A stretch of 64,000 nucleotides of DNA from Rattus norvegicus. Taxonomy: Eukaryota; Chordata; Mammalia; Rodentia; Muridae. This document shows, in pieces, positions 35,444-46,169 of the stretch. Where the stretch lies: assembly GCF_036323735.1 (NCBI RefSeq), contig NC_086024.1, positions 75,527,924 to 75,591,923 on the forward strand, given 5' to 3'. Below the pieces are notes generated by a model. That model was given only the letters and a program-made list of their open reading frames with translations, did no database searches and had not been told where the DNA came from. How positions within the stretch are numbered: the first letter of the stretch is position 1; each line of letters opens with the position of its first letter. A program made the translations under genes and the position numbers.

Positions 35444-36090
35444 TGTCTTAGCTAGGGTTTCCATTGCTTCAAAGAGACACCATGACCAAAGCAATTTTTT
35501 TTTTATTTATGTAGTGCCCTTTTTTTTTATCTTTATTAACTTGGGTATTTCTTATTTACATTTCTATTGTTATTCCCTTTCCCAGTTTCCGGGCCAACAT
35601 CCCCCTAACCCCTCCCCCTCCCCGTCTCTATGGGTGTTCCCCTCCCCATCCTCCCCCCATTACCGCCCACCCCCCAACAATCACGTTCACTGGGGGTTCA
35701 GTCTTGGCAGGACCAAGGGCTTCCCCTTCCACTGGTGCCCTTACTAGGATATTCATTGCTACCTATGCAGTTGGAGCCCAGGGTCAGTCCATGCATAGTC
35801 TTGACCAAAGCAATTCTTATAAAGGACAACATTTAATTGGGCCTGACTTACACTTTCAGAGGCTCAATCCATTAACATCATGGCAGGAAGCATGGCAGCA
35901 TGCAGGCAGACTCAGTGCTGTAGATAGGAGTTGAGAGTTCTGCATCCTGATCTGACTGCAGCCAGGAGAATTGACTGTTCCACACTGGGCAGAGCTTCAA
36001 TGCCCACCTCCACAGTGACAAACTTCTTCCAACAAGGCCACACCTCCTAACAATGCCACTTCTCATGGGCCAAGCATTCAAACCACCACA
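35444..36090 (-). repeat. 5' LTR of the provirus, split by an L1 fragment
   Basis: It starts tgtcttag and ends ccaccaca on the plus strand. Removing the L1 and one duplication copy leaves about 330 bp, co-linear with the other LTR. Confidence 0.8.
35497..35801 (-). mobile_element. L1 3' UTR fragment with a double A-tail
   Basis: The last roughly 270 bp of a rat-type L1 3' UTR (about 35531-35801) is closely similar to the 3' end of the L1 at 5457. A 14-bp perfect duplication, tgaccaaagcaatt, flanks it at 35483-35496 and 35802-35815. On the minus strand the tail is A-run, then gggcactacataaat, then a second A-run. Confidence 0.9.
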
Positions 36091-36311
36091 GACTGCTGGT
36101 ACCCACTGACCACCTATAGGTTGTATCTCCTAGAGCAGCGCTGAGTGAGAATGGCTAGGGACGGACCAAGGGAAGACACTAACTAGACCATCATCTAATT
36201 GTCCCATGAATTCTTTCAGCACAATTCACATCCCTATCCCACATGAAGTGTTCTACACTTCATAAAGAGGAGATATTAAAGATTGTACTTGCTCCTATCA
36301 TTTTGGATTTT
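36091..36311. other. Short single-copy gap
   Basis: Nothing recognised between the provirus and the Cers5 retrocopy. Confidence 0.5.
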
Positions 36312-36326
36312 AAAAAATGTATCTCT

Positions 36327-38049
36327 TTGTGGGCAGCAGTGGCCACCAGTCATGCATAAGATTGGGACTGCTGGGGTGGAACCCCTGGGCCTTCTGCGGC
36401 TGAAGAGCTAGTGCTTCTGGCTGCCTCAGAACGTGAGCTGGTTAGAACTGGAGAGCCTGAGTGACAGCTATGGCTACTCGGGCACCCAGCACATGCTGTT
36501 GGTGTTCCCACTGGCAGAGGGCGTCTTCTCTGTTCGAGCTGTTTGAGCAATTTATTGCTAAACCCTGTGCACTCCATGTTGGTGCACTCCATGACAGTGC
36601 TCTCTATCAGATCAAATCCATTAACAACACCTTGAGAAGGTGTTCATATCTGTTACTAAGGTGGAGAGCCACTTTTTATTTATGTATCTTCTGCTATGGA
36701 ATCAGACTTCTCTGGTGTATGCCTTGGTTCTGGGATACCCGACAGTGCTGGTACTGTATCAACCACTCTCAAGAGAGCTTTATTATTATGATATCATACG
36801 ACTGGCTTTCTCCTGGTGTCTTATGTTTTCTCAGTTTGTAGATGTTAAAAGAGGACTTTCTGATGATGTTTATACATCATTTGCCAGGCACTGTGCTCAT
36901 CACTTTCTCCTACATCAACAACATGGCGCGAGTGGGAGCTCTCACCTTCTGTCGGCAAGACTCCTCGGACCCCAAGCTGGCTAGTTATGCCAGACACGAG
37001 CGCCTCTGTAACACCGTCTTTGTGATCTCTGGTGCTTCTTTTATGGTTACTGGACTTGGAGTCTTCACATTGTGGATTCTGAGCGCAACCCTCTTTGAGA
37101 GCTGGAAGATTTTCGGGCCCTGTCCTTCCTGGTGGCTCTCCAATGGCCTTCTGATCCTATAGATGCCGGGCCCTGTCCTTCCTGGTGGCTCTCCAATGGC
37201 CTGATCCTATAGATGCTGCATGTCACCTGGTCCTACCTAATCGCAAATGCTTTTAAAGCCTTGATCCAGGAAAGGTGTCCAAGGATGATGGCAGTGGTGT
37301 AGAAAGCAGCTCAGAGGAAGAAGATGAGACCACCCACACCAACAACCTCTCTGGCAGCAGCCCCAGTAATGGTGCCAACTGCACGAAGAGCTGCATGGGA
37401 GGCAGCCACTTGACTGAAGAGCAGGGGACGTGTAAAGCATCCAGCAACCTACGCTTTGGGGCCTCCCCACGTATACACTCCTGTGACTAGAGGGACTGCA
37501 AGGCACTGAGGAGAATCCTCTGGTCCTTTCAGTGACATCATTGGCTCTGCGTCTGTGTGGTTTTGTGTGTGTTTGTGCATGTGCGTTGTGCGTATGGATG
37601 AGCTTAATCCACTAGGTCTGGATTACTAGGCAGCGTCTGGTCACTTCCAAACCCACCTCAAGTCCAGCGTTGGCTGTATCTTGAGTTAAGTTGTCTCCCG
37701 ATCATCTGTGTCCTCCCTCCATGGCTCTTGAGACTCTAAGTTCCTGGTCCATCGAAATCAGTGGTGCAGCCAGACTTGGTTGCAGGACTTGGAGACTGTT
37801 CTTTTGGAGGAGGAAGTAATATTTCACCTGACGGAGCACTTTAGATAGATACCCAGGATCACTGTAGTCCCTAGCTACATGTCCCCCTTCCTGCCACCTG
37901 ATAGTGTCAGGGACAACCACTGACCTGCTGCTTATTGAATGGTCTGCAGGGAGGATGAGCTGAGATTTGGAGAACATCAGCCACTGGTTGTGCTGCTACT
38001 GATTTTATACTATCATTTATTCTTCTGTGATTAAAGTGTTTCAATATTC
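36327..38049 (+). pseudogene. Cers5: Processed pseudogene of ceramide synthase 5
   Basis: Intronless copy of the mRNA for the ER multi-pass enzyme that N-acylates sphingoid bases. Recognisable segments in order are the N-terminal WLPQNVSW-type stretch (about 36420), IAKPCALHVG (36555-36585), VFISVTK (about 36640), TFYLCIFCYGIR, the TLC/Lag1 region with its HH pair (about 36870), TLFESW (about 37090) and the acidic C-terminus VESSSEEEDETTH to HSCD, ending at the TAG 37488-37490. A 3' UTR follows. A 15-bp duplication, aaaaaatgtatctct, lies at 36312-36326 and 38050-38064. It is dead: start codon lost (gtg), several frameshifts, part of the Lag motif missing, about 130 bp of the homeobox-like region absent, and a 50-bp internal duplication. 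Confidence 0.95.
37116..37216. repeat. About 50-bp tandem duplication inside the Cers5 pseudogene
   Basis: The block starting gggccctgtccttcctggtg is present twice in succession. The second copy is three bases shorter. It arose after or during retrotransposition, because it breaks the reading frame. Confidence 0.9.
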
Positions 38050-38064
38050 AAAAAATGTATCTCT

Positions 38065-38465
38065 GTTTTGTTGCCTCGCGTCATTCTTCATACTATGCTT
38101 AACATCAACCAAAGGTGGCTGTGTCAGGCTGACTTTCACAACTGACCAGTTTACAACATTTCAGTGTTAGGATGCTAACTGACAACAAACAAGGTATGAA
38201 GTTGTTCAGCAGAATCTGGAAACCAATAGATGTCAACACTCCTGAGACTGTGTCAGGTAATCATTTATTCTCAGTAAAATCCAACAGAGTCCTTGTGCCA
38301 TCGCCAGTGTCAAGCTCCATCTCTGTATGTAAACACACCATCTTAAAGAGGTCACAGGTATTTCTGACTAAACAGACTAATTTTCTTTTCCATGCCAAGA
38401 GCAGACAATCTTTCTATTAGAAGAACAAGAGGTGGGTTACAGACCCAAAGGCATTATGCTGCTGC
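38065..38465. other. Single-copy non-coding stretch
   Basis: Nothing recognised. Confidence 0.45.
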
Positions 38466-38706
38466 TGCCACTGCCACCTCTTCTTCCTCCTCCTCTTCCT
38501 CCTCCTGCTGCTCCTCCTCTTCCCCTTCCTCTGTTTTTCTTCTTTCCTTCTTCTCTCCTTCACTTTTCCTCCCTCCCCTCCTCCTGCCCCTCCTCCTCTC
38601 TTTCCTTCCTCCTCTTCTCTCCACCTCCTTCCCTTCCTCCTCTCCTTCTCTCTTCCTCCTTCCCTCTCTCCTTTTTCCCTCCTCCTCCTTTTTCTTCTTC
38701 TTGCCT
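38466..38706. repeat. Imperfect polypyrimidine tract (TCC/TTCC-rich)
   Basis: About 240 bases almost entirely C and T on the plus strand. TCC, TTCC and TCCTCC units vary and do not form a regular array. The minus strand is a continuous purine tract that reads as a lysine/arginine/glutamate-rich frame. Confidence 0.9.
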
Positions 38707-39084
38707 TTGATCTTTTCCAGCCCCAATTCCACAGTGTTGACCAAACAGGAGCCTTGACTGGTGTTGGATAACACTGACTGCTTTGCCTCCAGGTTCTCAC
38801 AAGTTATTGTAGTCACAAGTTCCCTGGGCAGCTTTGTCCTTTGATGAGGCACCAAGTTATGGATCACCAGTGTGGCTAGCCAGCAGGAGGGAGACATGGC
38901 TCTGGAGATGTGGGACAGAAATAACTCCTAATAACCTTTCCACTGTGTTCAATTCAATTGGAAATGTTAAGATTCCATACTCCTACAGCTGGTGACAAAA
39001 GAGTTGAGCTCTGGATTCTGACTGACACATCATTAACTTTCTTGCAAGATCAGAGCTCTTATGTGACATTGAGAGTCACAGATG
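38707..39084. other. Single-copy non-coding stretch
   Basis: An open frame on the minus strand continues from here (38897) into the purine tract, with no similarity I recognise. I see no other support for coding. Confidence 0.4.
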
Positions 39085-39205
39085 AGCAAGGTAGCATGCA
39101 CTTGAAGGCCCAACTACTTAAGAACTGTTACAAAGTGAGCCCTTAAATCCAAGGGTTTGAAGTCAGCCTGGGTAGCATAGCAAGACTCCCATCTCTTAAA
39201 AATAA
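39085..39205 (+). mobile_element. Proto-B1/B1-like SINE
   Basis: 'gcaaggtagcatgcacttga' to 'tttgaagtcagcctgggtag', then 'catctcttaaaaataaaag', is an old B1-like copy with an A-rich tail. Confidence 0.65.
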
Positions 39206-40735
39206 AAGTAATTGATTTTTTTTTTAAAAAAAGAGGAGATGAATTTTTTTTTTAAATGAGGAGAAGTGTCTGCCCTGGCAAGAGGGACTACTTTTCTTTT
39301 TCCAAGATTCTAAGAGCCATGTTTTCTTCTTCGTTATCTGCTTTGTGTTCTTGATGATGTCAGCCCTCCTTGGCACTGCACTCGGGCAATTATAATGTCC
39401 TCACTTCCTAGGGATGAAATCTAATGCAAAGACATACAAACAGCTTTGTATTTGGAGAAGTGTTCCATCCAAATAGAGGAAGAAAGAAAGCTTCAAACTT
39501 CCCTAAACAATGAGTTGGGTTCCCCCCAGTTCTTTGTCACAATTGTATAACAGTGAAAAAATTACAACTAATTCTAAGCCATTAATTGTGAAGAACATAC
39601 TAGGCTAAAGGACCACCAAGAGTTAAAGCAGTGATGCCCAGAAGCTCAGAGTCACTAAGAGAGGATATGTATACTTGGGCACACAGGGGTACAGAGTAGG
39701 GAATGAACAGAAAGAGTAGAAACAGAAAAGCTTTCGTAGAAGAGGTGAGGCTGAGATGGACTTTGAAGGATAAATATTAAGCAGAGTGCTGAAGAAAACA
39801 CATAGGGCATGAACTGAATGATGGGTCCAAAGAGGTGTGGTTGAGAGGATGGTAAGAAGGTAAGCAGACCATACGGGAGGACCTAGTGCCAGGGACTTGG
39901 ACTCCCTCAGTGGAGAACCAACCATTGCATAGCTTTAATGGGGTGGAGGCAAAGCCAACCTCCTGTGTGTATAGGGAGCAAGCTAGATATTGTAAACATG
40001 GCATTGGACCTCAGCTTATAGTAAAAAGCTTTCTAGTTTGCTTTCATTTAAATTCGCAACAGAATTAATTGTATATCAGTTGGGAGATGGAAAGTACATT
40101 GGTTATTTTAAAGCCAAGACCTTAACATAAATTTTAAGAAAAATACTGCAGAACTAAAGGGCAAATTGTGGAGTAAATTTCATGGTTCTAGTTACCAGAG
40201 GAAATATCACCAGCCCCGAGGTTGGAGAGACATGCGAAGACGTCAGAGTTATTAACACCTGCATTCTCTAACAGTGGTCACTTGGCAACTTTAGAATAAA
40301 TTATAGCTCCTCAGGTAAAAGCTATCATGACTAAGGTTGGAAAAGCGGGCCTAGGGCAGCCCAGACAAGTAGAACACAGTCAGAAAGCAGGAAGAAAATG
40401 GAGCCTTTCTCCCCTCCCCAACCTCCCCGTCTCTGTTCAGCACTTGTGGCAGACAGCCTGCTAGGGAGTTGGCAGGCCAGACTCCCAGAGCAGAACCACA
40501 AAGCAGAATGACAAGTTTCAAGCGGAAAGATTATAGCTAAGCATCCAGCAAATGCCTGCTCCCAGGGCGTGTGGCTCTGCTCAGAGGAAATGGTCGGGGG
40601 CAAGGGGATGTCCCAGAAACTGAGTCTCCTAAAACATTACTGGGCAATAAATCACCCGTTGGACTTATTTTCATTCCCAGCAGGGAAGCTATACTTGTGG
40701 CCCCGGATTTTCTTTTTCTTCAAAGTCTTAGCAAA
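39206..40735. other. Single-copy non-coding stretch
   Basis: 39640-39880 faintly resembles an ancient mammalian repeat. Otherwise nothing recognised. Confidence 0.4.
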
Positions 40736-40870
40736 TCTTTTTTTTTTTCAATGAATTTATTTTCTTCAGAGACAGTCACACCCTGAGGCCCGGGTGACTT
40801 GAAATTCCCAGCAGTCCTCCTGCTTCAGCCTCAGAGTGCTGGGGTTATGCGCATGATTCCCACGCCTGAC
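40736..40870 (-). mobile_element. B1-like SINE, reverse orientation
   Basis: A T-run (A-tail complement), 'cagagacagtcacaccctga', 'cctcctgcttcagcctcag' and 'agtgctggggttatgcgc' identify a diverged B1. Confidence 0.75.
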
Positions 40871-41044
40871 TTCTTGAACAGGTCCTTTGCTCTTGTTCTG
40901 CCCCAAGCCCTCGTCCTGCAGATTATAGGGCTTCAGGCAGAAGATGTGACCATGCCCAGCAGAGTCCCTAGTAGGCCAGCACCATCTGTGCACATCTAAC
41001 CTCACCCACTCGATGACAGTTTTCTCAGCCAAGGTCTGCCTGGT

Positions 41045-41260
41045 GGCAGCATGAGTTTAGTCAACAGAACTAGGTTCAAATCCCAGCTCTGACGTGAACT
41101 AAATAACTCCAGCAAGTGGCTTTATCGCTGAAGCTCAGTTCTTCATTTGCAAAACAATATCTACTGTGTATTCTCTCTGTGCTGTGAAGTCTAGGAGAGT
41201 GACGTTTAAATGCAGAATCTGGCACTTATCGGCATTCAGTAGGTCACTTCTCTTATCTGA
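41045..41260 (+). mobile_element. MIR SINE
   Basis: It has the sense core 'aggttcaaatcccagctctga', the 'ctcagttcttcatttgcaaa' segment, and the 'tctggcacttatcggcattc' 3' part. Confidence 0.8.
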
Positions 41261-41418
41261 TGTCTCTAAATGTACCTCATGTGAAGTAACAATCAGGACC
41301 AACTTAGTAGGCATTACCAGAGGCACTTAATCCTCTGTGGAGGACAACTGAAATGTCTTTATGCAGTTCTCCTTCTCTCCAGGCATTTAGAACATTGGGT
41401 ACACGGATGACAATTATA

Positions 41419-41457
41419 AAAAACAAACAAACAAACAAACAACAACAACAAAAAAAA
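41419..41457. repeat. (AAAC)n/(AAC)n tract
   Basis: AAAC tetranucleotides change to AAC trinucleotides and then an A-run. Confidence 0.9.
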
Positions 41458-42096
41458 CCTACATAATGGCTGGAAGTTATTTCTGAAGAGGAAGGCCGTC
41501 CTCAGTGTGTGTAGACACCAGCGGCCAGATCCTCTGCGAGAACAATAGCTATTCATTGTGTTCAAAGCTGGCACCAGCAGCCAGCGTTCCAATGTAATTC
41601 CCACACAAACCAATCTCCAGCAAATTTTCCATGACTGTGTGGCCTGGTGTAAACAGCTCATAGCAAGTGCTCTCTACTTGTGCGCCATACAAACGTGCTG
41701 CACTGCAGAGCGAGTCTTGTAAGTACCTTTTAAGAATTAGTGATTTTGAACAAAACAAAACAGAAAACAAATTGCCATCAACCCAGCCCCTCAGGATTGT
41801 GTTTTGCTGCAGAGGGCATGGGGGGTGGGTGGCAGTCTCTTTCATCAGAGCTGTGGACGGAGGACTTTTGCAACTATTTAAAGTCACCAAGGCCCTGACA
41901 GGCTGCCAGGCGAGCCCACTGCCAGAGGTCCTGACTCTTGGGCCAACGAATAATGGCAGGCTTTTTCTTTTTAAGTAGTAGTTAGAATTTGATAGCACTT
42001 AATATTTCATTGACCTTTACAGCTATTGTTATTAGCCATTCCTCCCAGAGGCTCTTTGAACTAAAGGACACAACTATTTTTACTCAACAACCCCCT

Positions 42097-42102
<6 letters not shown>
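41458..42102. other. Single-copy non-coding stretch
   Basis: Nothing recognised. The overlapping open frames on both strands lack any recognisable similarity. Confidence 0.4.

Positions 42103-42142
<40 letters not shown>
42103..42142. repeat. (CA)n microsatellite
   Basis: About 20 CA units following a C-rich run. Confidence 0.95.
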
Positions 42143-42144
<2 letters not shown>

Positions 42145-42274
42145 CCTCTTCAGCTGTAGGCCTGGTGGGTACTCTGAATGTGGTACTGACATTTACCTAG
42201 AGGTAAGCTTCACGCCCTCGTGGGCACAGTCTCAGCGATATCGAATACAGTGAATTTAAATATACTCAGTGTAA

Positions 42275-42755
42275 ATCAGTTCATATTGCTTCTCTGCTTA
42301 AAGTCCTGATGTAGTTTACTGTTCTGCTGGGTGAGAAGCCCAAGGCTCAGCACGGTTGAAAGGCCTGCTGCCCCTCTTCGCTCCTTACTTCCTCCACCTA
42401 TCCCCATCCAAGTGAGTTCCCTCTTTGAAGCAAGTCCTCCAAGGAGGCTCTGGGTCCAGACATTTGCACTGGATGATTCCAGGGCCCCAGGTCCACTGCC
42501 TCTTTTGTCCCTTGCAGACTTTTGCTTAGATGTCACCTTCTCCTGAGGACTCTCCTGCTGACCCAGTTTAAAACTGCAGTCATCGAGTCCTCACTGCCTC
42601 CTAGTATGCCACACACCCCTTATTTGGTTGTTATGTTTCCTGGTTGTTTTCTCTCTCCTCCACCTGACTGGCAGGGCTCTTTACCAGTGTAATTCGTTAT
42701 TGCATTCTAAGCACCTAGACCCATAAATGAGCATAAAGGGAGGCATCTTTGTCAA
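42275..42755 (+). mobile_element. L2 LINE, 3' portion
   Basis: It shows the order of the L2 3' end: 'tctctgcttaaagtcctgat', then 'cttttgcttagatgtcacct' with 'ttaaaactgcag', 'ggcagggctctttaccagtg' and 'attctaagcacctagaccca'. Ancient mammalian copy. Confidence 0.8.
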
Positions 42756-43479
42756 GAGAACTAAGAGTAGTTCTTTAAGGGTTGTTGTCTTGAGGCTTAA
42801 CCTGTGGACTAAAATGTTCTCAATATGTGCTTCATATTAATTTTCCTTGGTAAAGACTCCTAGACTAGCTTTCCTCCTGACAAACAGTCCATACTGATAG
42901 CAATTCCGTTCATCTAAACGAAACACTCCAATTTCTAAGGTTTGAAAGAACTGTGAAATCTCAGCTTTGCAGCACAGAGAATATCACCATGTGGCTGGGG
43001 TGCGTCAGGCCCATGCAGAAGGGTGGGCACGCACAGGGCTTGAGGAAAAGGCACGATGGTGGTGTGCGGTGAGTCCTGCATCCACAGGGCCCACGGCTGA
43101 ACATAAACAGCACATTAGCCTCTTAGCCTCAGCTACCTTTTCTATGAACGAAAGGTAAAGAGGCATTTCCACGATGCCACAGGGGTGAAAACTCCAGGAT
43201 TTTTGGAGGATATTTAGAGGACATCTCTAAGCTCTAAATGTGAGGATATTTAGAGTGTAGCTAGGAATCATACCAGTTCAGTGAAGTGGCAATTGTAGGT
43301 TTTTCTCTAATACAACTTTACTAGCCCTGGGTACTTGGCTGGTTTTCCTCTTGTGGAGAAAGTCTTGTCTGATTAGAAAGTTGTTGGTTATCACCAAAGG
43401 AGGCATGGCATTACTGTACCCTTAGGGTGAGTATGCCATCCTGGTCATTTTTGTGGTTCATAGAACTCACGGCTGGGTA
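42756..43479. other. Single-copy non-coding stretch
   Basis: gaggatatttagag occurs twice near 43205-43255, with an inverted partner (ctctaaatgt) between the copies. Nothing else recognised. Confidence 0.4.
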
Positions 43480-44285
43480 GGGCTGTTGGCAGCCTCCCTC
43501 CTTTGGAAGCTTGCATAGTGCCTTTTGGTGCTATGAAAACTAGTCCTCAGGGGAGGGAGGCTTTCGGGTCAGATCAGTTTGGGTCCTCTGGGTCCTGACT
43601 GAAGTGTGTGGTGATTTAACCCCATTTCGGCAATAGGGATTTGACTTCTACCTCTGAAGGCAAGCAAGGGCACCATCAATAGCCAACAATGCTTTAAGAG
43701 TCTCTTGGACTACCCTGACCAACAACTCAAAAAGGGGTTTCTCTTGCCTGGTGTTGGGGTCCATTACAGAAAACCATAACCAATCAAAATGCAGAGAACA
43801 AGAACTCACATGATGCTCATCAAATGATATACCTACAGCACAATTCCCACACTGAAGGCTCAGGGGTGATTGTGTAAAAGGAGGCAGAAAGATACGAATC
43901 AGAGGAGTAAGGAGAGAGAGTGTCCTTGAAATATTAGGACATCAACATGGCTCCTAAGGCAGACCTGAGCAGTGGACATGCTGAGGTACACGGTGGAAAG
44001 TCTTCAGGGGAGAATGTCCCCAATGATTATCTAATCAATACCAATTAGTCAGCCCTTATATGTATAATGTCACCTGGATCATGTATACCCAGATGCCATT
44101 GTATGGACTGAGAAGGATGTAGTTATATGTGCTTAGGAATGTGTTACTAATATGCATATAATATGTAACAACAATTGGAGAAAAAGAGGTCATGAGTTTG
44201 AGAGCAGAGGTTGCATGGAAGGGATTGGAGGGAAGAAAAGAAGTAGAAATCAGGTGATATAATTTTAAAAATAAAATAAAAATTA
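43480..44285 (+). mobile_element. Old rodent LINE-1 3' region with A-rich end
   Basis: It includes 'gtgctatgaaaactagtcc', 'cagaaaaccataaccaatc', 'gcagagaacaagaactcac' and 'gaaaaagaggtcatgagtttg', and ends 'aaaaataaaataaaaa'. This copy retains the true 3' terminus and fixes the orientation of the related copies at 2310, 9085 and 11645. Confidence 0.75.
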
Positions 44286-44964
44286 ATGTAGAAATAGTCT
44301 CTATTTTATAAAGTTTTCCTTTGCTTTCTAAAATTGTGGTTAAAAAACCCACAGTGGATCCTATTAACGATCCTTACCTGTGAAGCTCAGTGACGGCTCA
44401 TACTGTGGCACAGCCATCGCCGACATCCATCGTCCCAGCTTTTCATCTTGCAAACTGAGAACATGCTCGCTGAGCAGTATTTCTTCATCTCCCCCTCTGC
44501 ACAACCCCTGGCAACCACTGCTCTCCTCTCTGGGTTTGGTCTCCGAGGACCAAGAGCATATAGCTTTGTGGGAGTGTCTTGAAAATGCCAGCGTTTCTTT
44601 CCTTGTTCAGGTTGAAGAGGATGCCTTCGTGTTTGTGCAACGCACTGTGTTTACCCACCTGCCTGCCGCTGGCCGCTGGGCTTGCTCCCATCGCCATTCA
44701 GTTCTGTGGTGATTAGTGAGCGAAGGCAAGTGAAAGAGTTTGGCATAGAGTAGGCACTAAATAAATCTTGGCTGCCATTATTGCTAATATCATTAACATT
44801 CTGATTTCTAGAATGTCCTTCAATCAAGTCTTGTTGAATGCACACAATGTCAACAGATTTGAGGTAGAAAGAGATAAATCACCCATCCCCCCACGCCACA
44901 CACACTTATACCACGATTTCCTAATTTGGGAGGGTGTGGTTCTCAATAAACAGTCCTGCTCGCT
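44286..44964. other. Single-copy non-coding stretch
   Basis: Nothing recognised. Confidence 0.4.
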
Positions 44965-45020
44965 TTTTACTTGAGACCCTCCTGCCTCAGTCTCCTCAGT
45001 GCTGGAACAGATTCCACCAT
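44965..45020 (-). mobile_element. B1-like SINE fragment
   Basis: 'gaccctcctgcctcagtctc' followed by 'agtgctggaacagattccacc' is a short reversed B1 piece. Confidence 0.5.
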
Positions 45021-45234
45021 CCCTGCCCCACTCCACGACTTCCCTCTCCACTCATCTCTTGACCGGTCAGTTGTTTCCACATCTTAGCTGTTGGGAATAA
45101 TGTATTAACAAATACAGAATGTGAATATTTTTGTGACATAATGATTTACTCAGGGGAAGGTATATAACTATCAGAGAGACTAATATGTCATGAGGTGGTT
45201 CTATTATTAACTTTAAGAACTCTGTTTCCTTCAA

Positions 45235-45400
45235 CGTTTTTATTTATTTAGTGGTGGGTGTAGGATGTGTACTAGGCAGCATGCCCTATGTGTGAAGGTC
45301 AGAGAAAAATTTACAAGAGTCATTTCTCTCCTTCCAACATGTGGTGTCAAGGATACAATTCCAGTTATCAAGCTTGGCAGCAAACACTGTGTTATATTTA
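45235..45400 (-). mobile_element. B3-type SINE fragment, reverse orientation
   Basis: 'gtgtgaaggtcagagaaaaa', 'catttctctccttccaaca' and 'caagcttggcagcaaacac' are the reversed B3 middle part. The tRNA-like head is missing. Confidence 0.65.
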
Positions 45401-45730
45401 ATTTTGCATAAACTAAAACGTTCTCAAATATTGCAACCATTAAATTATAGAACTGAGATTCAAGCTCTCTGCTTCCACAGCTTGAAGTCTCAACCCCTTC
45501 ATCTCAGCAGCTGTTTCCTGGTCTTTTACCCAGCAGATGTCAGCATACTGCCTCTGTCCTCCAAGTCACCCCTGCCCTCTGGAAGACAGGTATTCACGAC
45601 TGAGTCATTTGTTGTTGAAGTCCCTTTACAAACGAATTCTATCTCTACTCTTTGACCATTATAGCTCAGGCCTAGGTGTCAACAGTGGTGCTGGTAGAGC
45701 CTCCACAGAGGCTGTACAGTCTTGGCTGAT

Positions 45731-45798
45731 AGTATTTCGTGACTACAAAATGGCTGTGAAACACAGTATTTCATGACTACAAAATGGCTGTGAGACAC
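45731..45798. repeat. 34-bp tandem duplication
   Basis: Two adjacent 34-bp units (45731-45764 and 45765-45798), each containing gactacaaaatggctgtg, differ at two positions. Confidence 0.95.
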
Positions 45799-45907
45799 AG
45801 CTACCATCTGAGCTTGTGCGAGCTTAGGCAGACAGCATTTGTCTTCCTCAGTTCACACAAGTGTCTCCTCTGTGATAATTTTACCAGAAGCTTTGATTTC
45901 TTGTTCT

Positions 45908-46032
45908 GAAATAGAGTCTCACTGTCTAGACCTGACTGGACTAGGAGTCACTCTAGACCAGACTGATTTCAAACTCCGATTAGCCTGCCTCTGCTCCCTG
46001 AGTGCTAAGATTTAAGGTGTGTGCCACCATTC
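45908..46032 (-). mobile_element. B1-like SINE, reverse orientation
   Basis: 'aaatagagtctcactgtcta', 'tgcctctgctccctgagtg' and 'aaggtgtgtgccaccattcc' mark a reversed, diverged B1. Confidence 0.75.
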
Positions 46033-46169
46033 CAAACTAGAAGTTTCTTTTAATAAAATTGAGGTATTTGTCTTTCTGAAAGTTTCTGGAATTATACCAC
46101 GCTTCCTTGGTTATCATCTTGCCATTTTTCCAGTTTATATCAATCCTGGCTAGTTTTTTTTGTTTTATA

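Larger units (their letters stand above)
32166..36090 (-). mobile_element. Non-autonomous MaLR/ERVL-type LTR retrotransposon with nested insertions
   Basis: Two same-orientation LTRs (32166-33021 and 35444-36090) bracket about 1.9 kb of internal sequence that has no gag or pol frame. On the minus strand the 5' LTR is the right one. A primer-binding-site-like segment (35421-35439) and a purine-rich tract before the 3' LTR support a proviral layout. The LTRs share TG...CA ends. Each LTR carries one later L1-mediated insertion, and a solo LTR lies at the 3' LTR edge. Flanks acagt and gactg do not form a clear 5-bp duplication, so the ends may be rearranged. The family name is not asserted. Confidence 0.75.

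Noticed and set aside
36461..37162. Cers5 as a functional gene
   Set aside because: Start codon lost, several frameshifts, missing segments, no introns, and an intact retrotransposition duplication.
38454..38897. Minus-strand frame with a lysine/glutamate/arginine-rich C-terminal half
   Set aside because: Most of it is the purine tract read in frame. The N-terminal part has no recognised homology or splice context.
41549..41998. 149-codon minus-strand frame
   Set aside because: No similarity and overlapping frames on the other strand. No splice-site or repeat-independent support.
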